NCBI RefSeq assembly: GCF_028858725.1
Contig: NC_084776.1
Location: 4,092,001-4,156,000 of the forward strand
Direction of reading: 5' to 3'
DNA: 64,000 bases
Source of the DNA: Colius striatus
Taxonomy: Eukaryota > Chordata > Aves > Coliiformes > Coliidae
Positions within the stretch are counted from its first letter, which is position 1; every line of letters begins with the position of its first letter. The notes under the pieces are model-generated. The model saw only the letters and a list, made by a program, of their open reading frames with translations. It searched no databases and was not told the DNA's origin. A program made the translations under genes and the position numbers. Positions 23,291 through 32,700 of the stretch are shown here, in pieces.

Positions 23291-23800
23291 TAGTCCGGTA
23301 CAGCCCCGGTTCGGGTGAGGACACGGCCTGCCGCACCTTGGACCCCGCCTGGCGATGACTCGTCAGCCGCCGCCCCCCGGCCGCGCCGCCAGGCCTGCCC
23401 ACGGCCGCGGATACACGCCCTCGGGGCGGGCGGGCGGGCAGGAGCCGCGCCGCAGCGCTGCCGGCGCGCCCGTCCTCCCGCCGCTCTGCCCGGCCTGGCG
23501 CGGCCTCCGGGGCGGGGAGCGGCGAGCGGCGAGCGCGGGGCCCGCGGCGGGCGGGCGGCGGGGCCGAGGCGCGGCCCGGGCGGCGGCTGGACCCGGGATG
23601 CTGCCGGCGATGCCGGACGGCGACGAGCGGGAGCTGGAGAGCAGCGAGGAGGGCGGCGGCGGCGCGGGCGAGGAGCGGCGGCCGGAGCGGCACGACAACA
23701 CGTACCACAGCTTCTACGGCTACCGGAGCTGCAGGTGAGCTCCTGGCCGCCGCCGGGGCCTCTGCTGGGGCCTGGCGAGCCCGCCCGCGGGGAGGCCGTT
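23290..23800. promoter_or_regulatory. C17orf75: CpG island / promoter of C17orf75
   Basis: Very CpG-dense block covering the 5'UTR and first coding exon of C17orf75, with many GGGCGG and GCGGGC units between 23400 and 23590. It has no TATA box. The strongly GC-skewed composition creates long open frames on both strands that are composition artefacts. Confidence 0.85.
23598..23734 (+). CDS. C17orf75: C17orf75 exon 1
   Basis: ATG at 23598 with G at -3, giving MLPAMPDGDERELESSEEGG and ending YGYRSCR, donor GTGAGC. A second in-frame ATG at 23610 is four codons on. The frame stays open 81 codons upstream to an ATG at 23355, but the human protein begins at the position equivalent to 23598. Confidence 0.9.
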
Positions 23801-26800
23801 TCCAGACCTTGCCAGCTCCCAGCTGCTCGAATTACCCTTATTTCTCCTCTCTCTCTCTTCCCGAGGAGAATTTTTTCCTCTCACGATGACCCGGTTCCCT
23901 GCTTTAAAACATCCTCAGGCCATACCTTTCCCCGCCGTAGCCCTTTTTCCCTGTTCTGTGTGTTGCGGCTGTAAAACCAATGACGAGGACTTGATTTTCA
24001 GGTCCCCGCAGCAGGGAGCTGACAGCGGGGATGGCAGCCCCGGCAGCACGGCGGCAGAGACACCCACCAGCGAAGACTTCAGGTAAAGTCCATCAGCAGA
24101 ACAGTGTCTCTGCTGTGCCCTGTTTTGAGTCCTTGTTGCATTGCTGTTAGGTGAACAGTAAGCAAGTGTTTTAAAATTGTGTTCAGCTCTTTGAAGCAGA
24201 AACCTCTCTGAACACATACTGAGGCTCCCTGGGTACTTTTTCTGGAATACCTACAGAATAGACACGACTACAGAGCTCAGATAATGTATTAAACTATCAC
24301 CTCTGAGTCTGAACTCTGTTTCCTTTGCTACTAATACTTGACATTTCTGTATTGGCTTAGGTCTTAACGTACATAAAATTCATTAAACAAATTGACATCT
24401 TTCCACAAGCTCTGTAATGGAGTTGTTGCTCTCTATTACAACCAGGGAAACAGGAACAAAGAGGGGCAGTGCCTTGTTCAGAGCTGCTGAGAAGTTCAGC
24501 ATCAGCTGACAGACTCCAGACTTCTGGTCAAACCACTGAGTGCGTTTCTCATGGGTCAGAAGTCACAGTGCAAGTTAGCTGTGAGCCAGAGAGAGGTCAT
24601 AGTGGTACCCCTTCTACAAGCGTGGCTGGCTCTGCACTTGTTCAGAGAAACAAAGCAATAACATTTGCTTGTTGTTAGCGTTTTTTCTTTGTTGTTTTTC
24701 AAAGCCTCTCCTTGCTGGACACTAACTTACCCGCTGAAGCAGAGACCGAATTGCGCAGCTTTATTGCGAAGCGTCTTACTAAAGGAGCCTTGTTTGAAGG
24801 AATGGGGAACGTAGCATCAGTGGGACTGAGGTAAATTGTCAATGAGAAACTAAGAACCACTGGCAGCACTGCACATCTTGCTGTCTGCTGCTGTGCTTAG
24901 GTTTAATCCTGATCCCATGTTCTCAGTCTCTTGCTGCTGTTAGTAACAGCTTCATGCAATGGCACTTTCCCTTTTTCTAGGTAGCTCTGAGAAATACTGT
25001 TGGAGTACTTAAATGCTATATATGTATATTTCTTTTCAATTACTCTGATGGTACATCAGAGGGAAAAAGAGAAGGTCTAGGAGCTCTGTATAGGACCACA
25101 GGAGTCACCAGTGCCAGCGGGTGAAAGTTGTTTACAGGAGTCATGTGTCTGCCTCCTGCACTTACTGTGATATATCTGTAACAATTTCTTTTCTTTTTTA
25201 TTTCCTATATAGCATACCAGAATATAAAATTGGTTGTTATTACTGTCATTTCCAACAAGAAAATCTTCCAGAAATGGCAACACTGGAACCAGACATCAAT
25301 GCTCCAGAGTATGTGGTTTGTTTCTTAGGTGGCTCAGAGAAAGGTCTGGAACTATATCCTTACCTTTAACTTTATCTGTGTGGAGAGGGAGATGATGTAG
25401 AAATGATGTTCTCATATAGTCTGTTTCCTACTTGAAATCAGCTCGTTTGTTCACACCTCCAAGTAACTGAAGGTGTCAGTAACAGCCCTGTACTGAAAGG
25501 GAAAAATGCAGGTCTTAACTAATGCATCTTATTTTCCTTAAGAAGATACTTTCAGACTTGAGCTGGACAAATACATTCAAAATCTGAAGATAAACCAGAT
25601 AAACCTTGATTTGGAGGTAAGGCCTAACTCTTTACATAAATTAATTATTAAAACAATCTGGAAGACTTAGTCTGTAGAGACAAAATAGGTGTTTTAAGTA
25701 CCAGGATGAAACGCAGAGAGCTACCTGATTCACTCTGGTGACAGTGGATGTCTAAAGTGCTGATAAGGATTTTTAGCAGGTATTTTTCTTGTCACAGTAG
25801 AAAGAAATGATGTGTCTCATCCTGTCTGCTGTTACATGGCCTTTGCTTAGTACATACCATAATATTACAGTTCTGTCCTTAAAATGTGAAGCCCTTAAAG
25901 TGTGGCTTTAAATGCCAGACTCATTATTGTAGTTTACCATGGTTGGAGATTCAGAAGGCTCTGACATCCCTGTATGTTAGGATGAACAGATCATTAATAA
26001 GGCTTCTAAATGGAAAAAATAATCTGTGTAGAAATTTAATCTGTAGTTTTATTATTTCTACTTGTTACAGCAAAAAACCTTGGAGACCTCTGTTAAGCCC
26101 TACTTGAGCAGCTGGTTTGAAAATGCCATATGTCCTATTCAGAGAGTTGTCCACCTCTTCCAGGAGAAACTCGCCTCTTTGTTACATGCTGTAAGTGTAT
26201 TTCAAACTGGAAAACTTAACAAAGCTTCAGAAGGAAACTCAGGGACTCCAGCCATGGTTCAAATGATTTCTGCATTTGCTTTCTCAGGCAGGAGTAAAAT
26301 GAAAAACAACTTTATTCACCTATTTTATTTTCTTCAATTTAGGGCAAGCACTTTTTGCCTGCTTTATTGCTCAGGAAGCACAGAGCAATTTCTTCTAGCA
26401 ATTTTTATAGCTAATTCATTTTAAATTACATAGTATAGTAGTGTCCAAGTTGAAATAAAAATGAGAAAATTAGAAACAGCATGAGAAAGGTGTCTCTGCT
26501 AGAATTCCTCTCAGCCAAAAGGGAAGTTATATTGTGTATGTGCCTCATAAAATTCACAGGAAACAGAAAAGAAATGAATCCTATCTCTAGTGCCTGAGTT
26601 TGAGGAGGTTTTGCATGGAATAGCTGATGAGGTATAATGCTGCATTTCTTCTGAATGCAGAACCAGCTGCAATGACTGTATGTGGAGCATTCCCTTAGCC
26701 TCCACTCTCTCTGAAAAGAGGAAGTTTGAAGTACCACATTATGTATTTAATGTTAGTAACTGCAATTTACCAACAAGAAGTAATATCAAAGTTGCATCCA

Positions 26801-28540
26801 GCTTTTTGTTCGTTTGCTTTAAGGCTCTGAGTTACACTCCTGTGGAAGTCAGAAATGCAGATGAAAGAACAGAAAAAGACATTAGCAGGTAAAGATACTC
26901 TTGTGACCAGGGAACCTGTGAGTAATTTGGCTTCTGTGTGTGACAGCCTCCTGCTCTTGCTGTTCAGGAGTTGTAAACCAGCAAAGAGTTCACAAGAGCT
27001 TTTTGTGTCAGGTTTCTGGCAGCTGCCAGCCTCCAAGGACTTGTTCAGGAAGGCACAATGACCTCCTTGTGTATTGCCATGACAGAGGAACAGCACAAGT
27101 CAATGATTGTAGACTGCAGTGGACCTCAGCCTCAGTTGCATAATGCAGGTGAGATTACAGCTGTGAACACTACTCCATGTTACTTGCTTGTATCCCACAC
27201 CTGCTGAGAGTTGTGGATGTTGGAGGCAGTTGAGGATATTCAGAAGCTCATAAGTTTGTGCCCAGAAGATTTGGATTCTGGTTGGAAACTGGAACACCTT
27301 TCCTAGGGCTAGCTTGTTCTGCCAGACACACTGGAACTCTGGTTTGAAAATGATAAAACCCACAATGCATGTAGTTTGTGGACCATGAACCTGTGCCTTC
27401 TGTGTGTCAGGGAAGCTGCAGAAGGTGTTTTTTCCCATTACATTTCTGACAGATGTTGGGAAAAGGCTGAACAAGCAGAACAGAATGTCATGTAATTACT
27501 GTAGCTGTGTTTGCTCTTCTTCTCCATCTGTATTGTTTCTCTTAAAGACTTATTCCCTGGCCCAGTTATACTATTGCCAGTTGTTCTATGAGGTGAATGC
27601 AGCTATTTATTTTTCTTGAGCTCATTGACTTCTTGTCATCTCTTCTCTGTGTTCCTGAACATGTATCAGGAAGCAATAAATTCTGTGAGGACTGGATGCA
27701 TGCCTTTGTGAATGGTGCTGAAGGTGGAAATCCGTTTCTCTTCCGTCAGATCTTGGAAAACTTCAAACTGAAGGTACCTGTTCATATCTGTTAAAGACTT
27801 GGAGAAGGCTTCAGGGTTACTGAGAGAGCAAATATTCTTTCTGCAGCAAAGAAGTTTTATGTTGTTTATACATCATTAACTAGTTAACTCTGAAGTGTGA
27901 GGACTGGCTTACTGTAGTTGACATGACCAGAAGGTGAAGTAGTGTGAAAGTTTCCTCACTGAGTACTCCAAAGGCATTTGCTCATATTTGAAACACTGTT
28001 AATTAGAGCTGTGCACACAATATCATGGAACTGCTACCATGGGTTCAGTAGTTAACACTTAAGTGATCTGACATAACACAAGAGGGGAACTCTTGTTGCA
28101 AGTTTGGACAGAGCAAGTTGTGATGTTTATGTGTTCTGCCTCGTTGCAGTAGCGGTGGTGAGATGCAGCAAAGACAGTCTTCAGTTCTTACCTTAGGAAT
28201 TTGATACCACTGTTCAACAGTAGTGGAAGTGCCTTTGCTTCTCCTGCTAGTTTTCCTTCACTTTCCCTTGTGATTGTATGTTTTCTTTCCATGCAGAAGG
28301 GTAGGAAAAGCTCTGTTCCTGTTTTCCCAGGCTATACAAGACATCAACAACCTGAAGAGGTTTATCCGCCAGGCTGAGATGAACCATTATGCCTTGTTCA
28401 AGTGTTACATGTTCCTGAAGAACTGTGGCAGTGGAGACATCCTTTTGAAGATTGTTAAAGTAGAACATGCAGAAATGCCAGAAGCCAGAAATGTGGTGAC
28501 TGTCCTGGAGGAATTCATGAGAGAAACAGCAGTGGCTTAA
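23598..28540 (+). CDS. C17orf75: C17orf75 / NJMU-R1, WDR11-FAM91A1 complex partner (spliced gene)
   Basis: In mammals this protein associates with WDR11 and FAM91A1 at the trans-Golgi network and takes part in capture of endosome-derived vesicles; it was first named NJMU-R1 from testis. Ten exons join in phase to 395 aa (human 396): 23598-23734, 24002-24082, 24705-24830, 25213-25353, 25550-25616, 26071-26190, 26824-26888, 27012-27148, 27670-27773, 28331-28540. Conserved blocks include ELRSFIAKRL, NAPEYVVCFLGGSEKGLEL, PIQRVVHLFQEKL, TMTSLCIAMTEEQHKS, GGNPFLFRQILENFKLK and LKRFIRQAEMNHYALFKCYM. It has no signal peptide, membrane segment or named catalytic motif; the N-terminus is acidic and probably disordered. 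The start was chosen from human MLPSLQ..DGDEKELESSEEGG. Intron 4 is a U12-type AT-AC intron. Confidence 0.96.
24002..24082 (+). CDS. C17orf75: C17orf75 exon 2
   Basis: TTTTCAG acceptor, SPQQGADSGDGSPGSTAAET then PTSEDF, donor GTAAAG. Low-complexity acidic/Ser segment, residues about 46-73, aligned with human RGDSEDGSPSGTNAETPSGD. Confidence 0.93.
24705..24830 (+). CDS. C17orf75: C17orf75 exon 3
   Basis: CAAAG acceptor, LSLLDTNLPAEAETELRSFI then AKRLTKGALFEGMGNVASVG, donor GTAAAT. Start of the conserved folded region, residues about 73-115. Confidence 0.95.
25213..25353 (+). CDS. C17orf75: C17orf75 exon 4 (ends at a U12 AT-AC donor)
   Basis: ATATAG acceptor, IPEYKIGCYYCHFQQENLPE and then NAPEYVVCFLGGSEKGLE. 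The exon must end GAACT so that it joins TTTCAGACTTGAG of exon 5 to give ELFRLELDKYIQ as in human. The bases after it are ATATCCTTAC, not GT. Confidence 0.93.
25354..25549 (+). other. C17orf75: U12-type AT-AC intron 4 of C17orf75
   Basis: The 196-nt intron starts ATATCCTTAC (U12 donor consensus ATATCCTT) and ends GATAC. A U12 branch site TTCCTTAAG is at 25534-25542, 8-9 nt before the terminal AC. Joining at AT and AC restores ELFRLELDK exactly. The only nearby GT-AG alternative (GT at 25344, AG at 25555) shifts the frame. Retention reaches TAA at 25367. Confidence 0.94.
25550..25616 (+). CDS. C17orf75: C17orf75 exon 5
   Basis: Follows the AT-AC intron; encodes FRLELDKYIQNLKINQINLD then LE, donor GTAAGG, phase 0 at the end. 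Matches human FRLELDKYIQGLKNNMN. Confidence 0.93.
26071..26190 (+). CDS. C17orf75: C17orf75 exon 6
   Basis: GTTACAG acceptor, 40 codons, QKTLETSVKPYLSSWFENAI then CPIQRVVHLFQEKLASLLHA, donor GTAAGT. Phase 0 at both ends. Confidence 0.95.
26824..26888 (+). CDS. C17orf75: C17orf75 exon 7
   Basis: TTTAAG acceptor, ALSYTPVEVRNADERTEKDI then S, donor GTAAAG. Matches human ALSYTPVEVKESDEKTKRDI. Confidence 0.94.
27012..27148 (+). CDS. C17orf75: C17orf75 exon 8
   Basis: GTCAG acceptor, FLAAASLQGLVQEGTMTSLC, then IAMTEEQHKSMIVDCSGPQP and QLHNA, donor GTGAGA. Residues about 246-292. Confidence 0.95.
27670..27773 (+). CDS. C17orf75: C17orf75 exon 9
   Basis: ATCAG acceptor, GSNKFCEDWMHAFVNGAEGG then NPFLFRQILENFKLK, donor GTACCT. 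Phase 0 at the end. Confidence 0.95.
28331..28540 (+). CDS. C17orf75: C17orf75 last exon
   Basis: TTTTCCCAG acceptor, AIQDINNLKRFIRQAEMNHY, ALFKCYMFLKNCGSGDILLK and IVKVEHAEMPEARN, ending EFMRETAVA then TAA. Human ends EFMKEALDQSF, so only the extreme tail differs. Confidence 0.96.
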   Translation, partial: AIQDINNLKRFIRQAEMNHYALFKCYMFLKNCGSGDILLKIVKVEHAEMPEARNVVTVLEEFMRETAVA

Positions 28541-29709
28541 ATGATTTTAATTGTTCTGTACTCGTTTGAGGGTAGTGTGAAATCACTGGTTTCTTCTTTG
28601 CAGCTTAGGTTCACTAGTGTGGCATTTTGCTTTTTTCTTTAAAAGTATTACCTAAGTTGCACTTTTCTCTTTTTCAGAGGAAGCAGGATGAGCTTTTTTA
28701 ATGTGTAAATATCAGGCCATAGAAACTGCTGCATAGTTTCAGTGCTTACCAGAGTCTCCAGCTGACTTGCTCCTCTCTGGGGAAATCATGCCATTTGGTT
28801 TTTACAGTCATTGCATGAAACAAACTCAAATCCCTTAACCTTGTAAGCACTGCAGTGTTTTAAGTGTTTTAAATATCTTTTGAATGATAATGTCTAATCA
28901 TTAAGATCTGGTTCCTTTTGTTTTAATATATAAAAAAGCACAAACATGTGGATAAATCAATAGTAAATGAATTAACCATTAGTTGATATGAGAGCATGGG
29001 TGACAAGGCTGTAGCTAGTTTCTACATTCCACTTTCACAGGGGCAGTTTGTTCTGCTGTTACTTGATAAGCAAGTGGGTTAGTGTGAAGCAGAACTGCCT
29101 TTGTGTGTGCTGGTCTGTGCACACACACCAGACATGTTCAATTCCCAGGCTATTTGATGAATCCCAGTCTTCATTTGTTTGCACTGTGGTCAAGACCTTT
29201 TCATGTTCTCAGCACCCATTCTGCATAATAATCATGTTTTTCAACCATAAGGAATCAAAACCTGAAAATTTAACAGATCAAATATTAATTTTAAATTAAC
29301 TGAAACTTCTTCAGCAACTGAAGTAAACTAAATTCCCAAGTTACTTACTCAGACTTTAAAACACATCATTGTATTTCAGCAGTGAATTCTTACCCACATC
29401 ACAGGACATTTAGACAGCAGAATACTCAAAGAAAAGCTGGAATCAAAACTTACAAGGTGTCTGAGTGACCATGCAAACAAGGACTATTCCTGCAAACCTG
29501 CCAGAAGCACCATTCCCTGTGGGAAAGCTTTCCTTTGCAGCAGAGCCTGTTGGAATGCCCAGCTTGGGGCACTGGAACAACTCTCCCTGAAAGGGTAACT
29601 GCAGCAGTCTCATGCAGTGAAGTTTGTTCTGCCAGTGCTGTGTACTGTGATGATAAAGGTTGAGTGCTTTCCTGTGACACCACAGGGTGGAACATCTTGT
29701 AAGGTTTAC
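28541..29709 (+). other. C17orf75: C17orf75 3' untranslated region
   Basis: AT-rich non-coding sequence between the stop and the first clear AATAAA. Its length (about 1.2 kb) is inferred from the signal. Confidence 0.5.
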
Positions 29710-29715
29710 AATAAA
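29710..29715 (+). other. C17orf75: Poly(A) signal for C17orf75 (AATAAA)
   Basis: Canonical AATAAA about 1.17 kb after the stop, the first convincing one on this strand. A further AATAAA near 30274 is an alternative. Confidence 0.5.
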
Positions 29716-29719
29716 ACAT

Positions 29720-32700
29720 TCAAATCCTTAATAGTGTGCCTGCATTAAATGACAAATGAATGTTGTCCTTCGGGTGTCCTGTTACAAACCCTTTGTTCAC
29801 ACAGCGCTGGAGAGCTCCTGGTGTAACTGCAGATGGCTGCAAGTGTTACAGTGACCACTGAGGTGACAGGTATGAGCAGGTCAGAGGTGGAAATAAAAAC
29901 AGTATGAAAGGAAACAAGCCCCTGATTCTCTCACCTGCAGGAGCTGTGAGAAGTAGCAACATCTTCCTTCAGAATATTGTATTAATAAGTGAGTAAAGCA
30001 GTGCCACTCAACACATCCCTTTTGTTGCTCTTGTACATCTTTAACAAAGTTGGGGGACTGAGGGGCCAGTATTTTGTCTGACTAGGAGGCAGGGAAAAGC
30101 CCTGTCACAAGAGAAGGAGCCTGCACACCAATAAAAATATTCAAACAGTCCAATGCACTTTGTCATCACGTTCCCTGCAGTTCTGAGGTCGCTGCTGCAC
30201 TACACTGTCAGTTGTCAACGGGTGGGACAAGATCTGAATTACAAGTCCCAAACCTTGTTATGTCTCATGAAGAAATAAAGCAGCACTTCACTCTCCCCTT
30301 TAAGACAGACACACAAATGAGTTATCAATGTCATTATTAAAAGATTACATTGCAGAGCTCAAACCCAACCACTCTTGTTAAATACTGTGGTAACTGCAAA
30401 CAAACTTACAAAACTCTTTGAAAGTTTTCTCTTGGCTGCTTTTTTGGCTTGTGATGTAGAACAGCTGCATTTTACAACAGAAAACAAAAACACAACAAAT
30501 TTAATGGATTCTACACTCAAATGATACAACAAAAATATCCAGAATGTACACAATACAAAAATAGTTGGAAACATCCCATAGCATCTTACCTTGCAAATAT
30601 AACTTTGTTTTTACTAGCCCTTAACGGGAAAGTATCATTTGTTCAGTATTTTAAGGCAGAAAATTACATTGTTTAGTGCTTTGTGTTTAACATTTGGCTG
30701 TGTTGTTAGCATTAGCAGTGTAAGCAAGAGAGAAGTTGCATAAATCTAGCTTTATTTGCAAACAGACACGGTGAGGGAGTCAGGAGACAGTGAATATCTC
30801 TTAAGCTCACTGGAAATTAAGGTAATTCTGCTACTTAAATCAGACCTAGGGAATATTTTGTGCTCTGTGTTGTAAAGTCCCTGAAACATAGATTTTCTGT
30901 GCTACTACTGGCATTTCAGGAACACCTCATTAGAAAGCTTTTTCCAACTAAAAGCCAGTGATTAATGGTGACATTAGAAATTTACCTTTAAACAAGCTTG
31001 GTTTCTGTCCTGTGTGTAATTCTTTCATTACAGAGCTGCACAATGCACTGTTTTTCTTTATAACCAGCTCTCAGCATCCATGATTGCAGATGGAATTTTG
31101 GAACCATATCACAGAGTACTTTTGAGCAGCCACTACTGTAAAAGAAACAGAACAGCAGGAAAATTCAAAGAGGCTAAAACCCCAGAGGTTCTGGCCTTTG
31201 TTCTATAGACCCCAGTTTGCCTCCAGAGGTTGCTGGTGGTGAACTACATCTGTATTCTCCAGTTCCACTTTGGGTAAAGCCAGTGGATTGGGTTTTGAAA
31301 GCAAGTGAGCTGAGCTTCAATCCATGTAAACAGATAGTCTTGGAGCTCTTTACTCACTCAAGTATGTGTGAAAGTCCTGCCCACGATCCTGTGAGACTAA
31401 ACATTGGCACAGAAGAGCAGCTGTCTTGTGAGGTCAGCAGATAGCTGTTATTTTAGTACCAGCTCTAAATGTGTCAGATTCCATCCTTCAGACCCCAGTT
31501 CAGATTGAAACTATTCAATCTGATTAAAAACACATGGTCAGTATAATCCATCAGAAGGAGCAAAGCCTTGGGATACTGAATCCCTGAGCTTTATTTCTAG
31601 TCCAGCAACCTCAAACAATGATCATTTCTCTGGCCTCCCCCTTTCCCATTGATAAAATACTTCCTACTGCTTAAAGAGCAAGAAGTGCAGAACCACAACG
31701 TGCCACCTAAGTGCTAAGATTCCTCATCAGCTGATGGGGAAAAAGTGACATAAGAACTCAATAAAAGCAAATTCATCAGCATCTTTACAACTCCTCTACA
31801 CCTCCCTCAGGGATTTCTCCTCTCCCATCACTCCATTACAACCCTCCCCCTCCTCTTTTCTCTGTTAATAGCAATGTGTGTAAAATTAACCTCGATCTGC
31901 CTCCAAGCATCAAGGAATAAAAGGTGCAATTTGCAAGCCCTATGGACTTTTGATCCACCTGGTTCTCCTCCTCCTCTCCCACCTTCCTCCCTATGGCTGG
32001 CTGAGCCACTTTGCCCACCTCTTCTCTGGGATGAGGGACCAGCAAGCAGCTCCCAGCCAGGCCCATCCAGGCTGTGGCCATGCTGCTGGCAGATGTCCCC
32101 GAAGGAGCTCTGCAGTCAGCACCCCAGACTCTCCCAGGCAGCATTTCTACTCCCTACACCCGTTGTCTCTGGACCAGTGCTGTGAAATACTTACTAAATA
32201 GGAAGCCAGCATAAAACCAGCTTTTTATTTCCAGGTGGTGTGCCCTCACTCAAGGACACAAGTGTGAAATAACTTCCTCTAACATGCGCCGTTAGCTCGG
32301 TGCATTGGTGACAGTCCTGGCCTTTCTCTCAAGCACTGAACATCTGTAAATGTGGTAGATTCACATCTTACCCCATTGATGTAAAATCCTGGCAGCAGCT
32401 GAAATCAAACCAAACCAATCACCAAAACCTGTCCCTCGGTAGATGGCTCCAGGAACACGTCACTGACTGACAAGTTGGAGCCACAAATAAGCAGGATGGA
32501 GAATATTGCGTCTCCAACACAAGTTGACAGCTTCAAGGACATCTGGAGGTAAAACAAAGCCTGGTTGCTGTTAGCTCTCTGATGCTGCAGCACTGTGGCA
32601 CTCCTGGGTGCATTAGAAAATAACAACTAGATTTCCTGATACTCTGTAAAAACTTGACAGGTTTGCACAGTGTAATTTTAGCAATTAAAACCAAATCATT

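Noticed and set aside
23175-23708. Minus-strand 177-codon frame over the C17orf75 promoter
   Set aside because: Antisense shadow in the same GC-rich block, with no family resemblance.
23315-23974. 219-codon plus-strand frame overlapping C17orf75 exon 1
   Set aside because: It runs in a different frame through the exon 1 donor and into the intron. Arg/Pro/Ala-rich; a CpG-island artefact.
25343-25556. GT-AG alternative for C17orf75 intron 4 (AAAG|GTCTGG to TTTCAG|AC)
   Set aside because: It shifts the reading frame away from LELDKYIQ and drops conserved residues; the U12 AT-AC join fits exactly.
28274-28330. Upstream in-frame extension of the last C17orf75 exon from an ATG at 28274
   Set aside because: The strong TTTTCCCAG acceptor and exact homology starting AIQD show this is intron.
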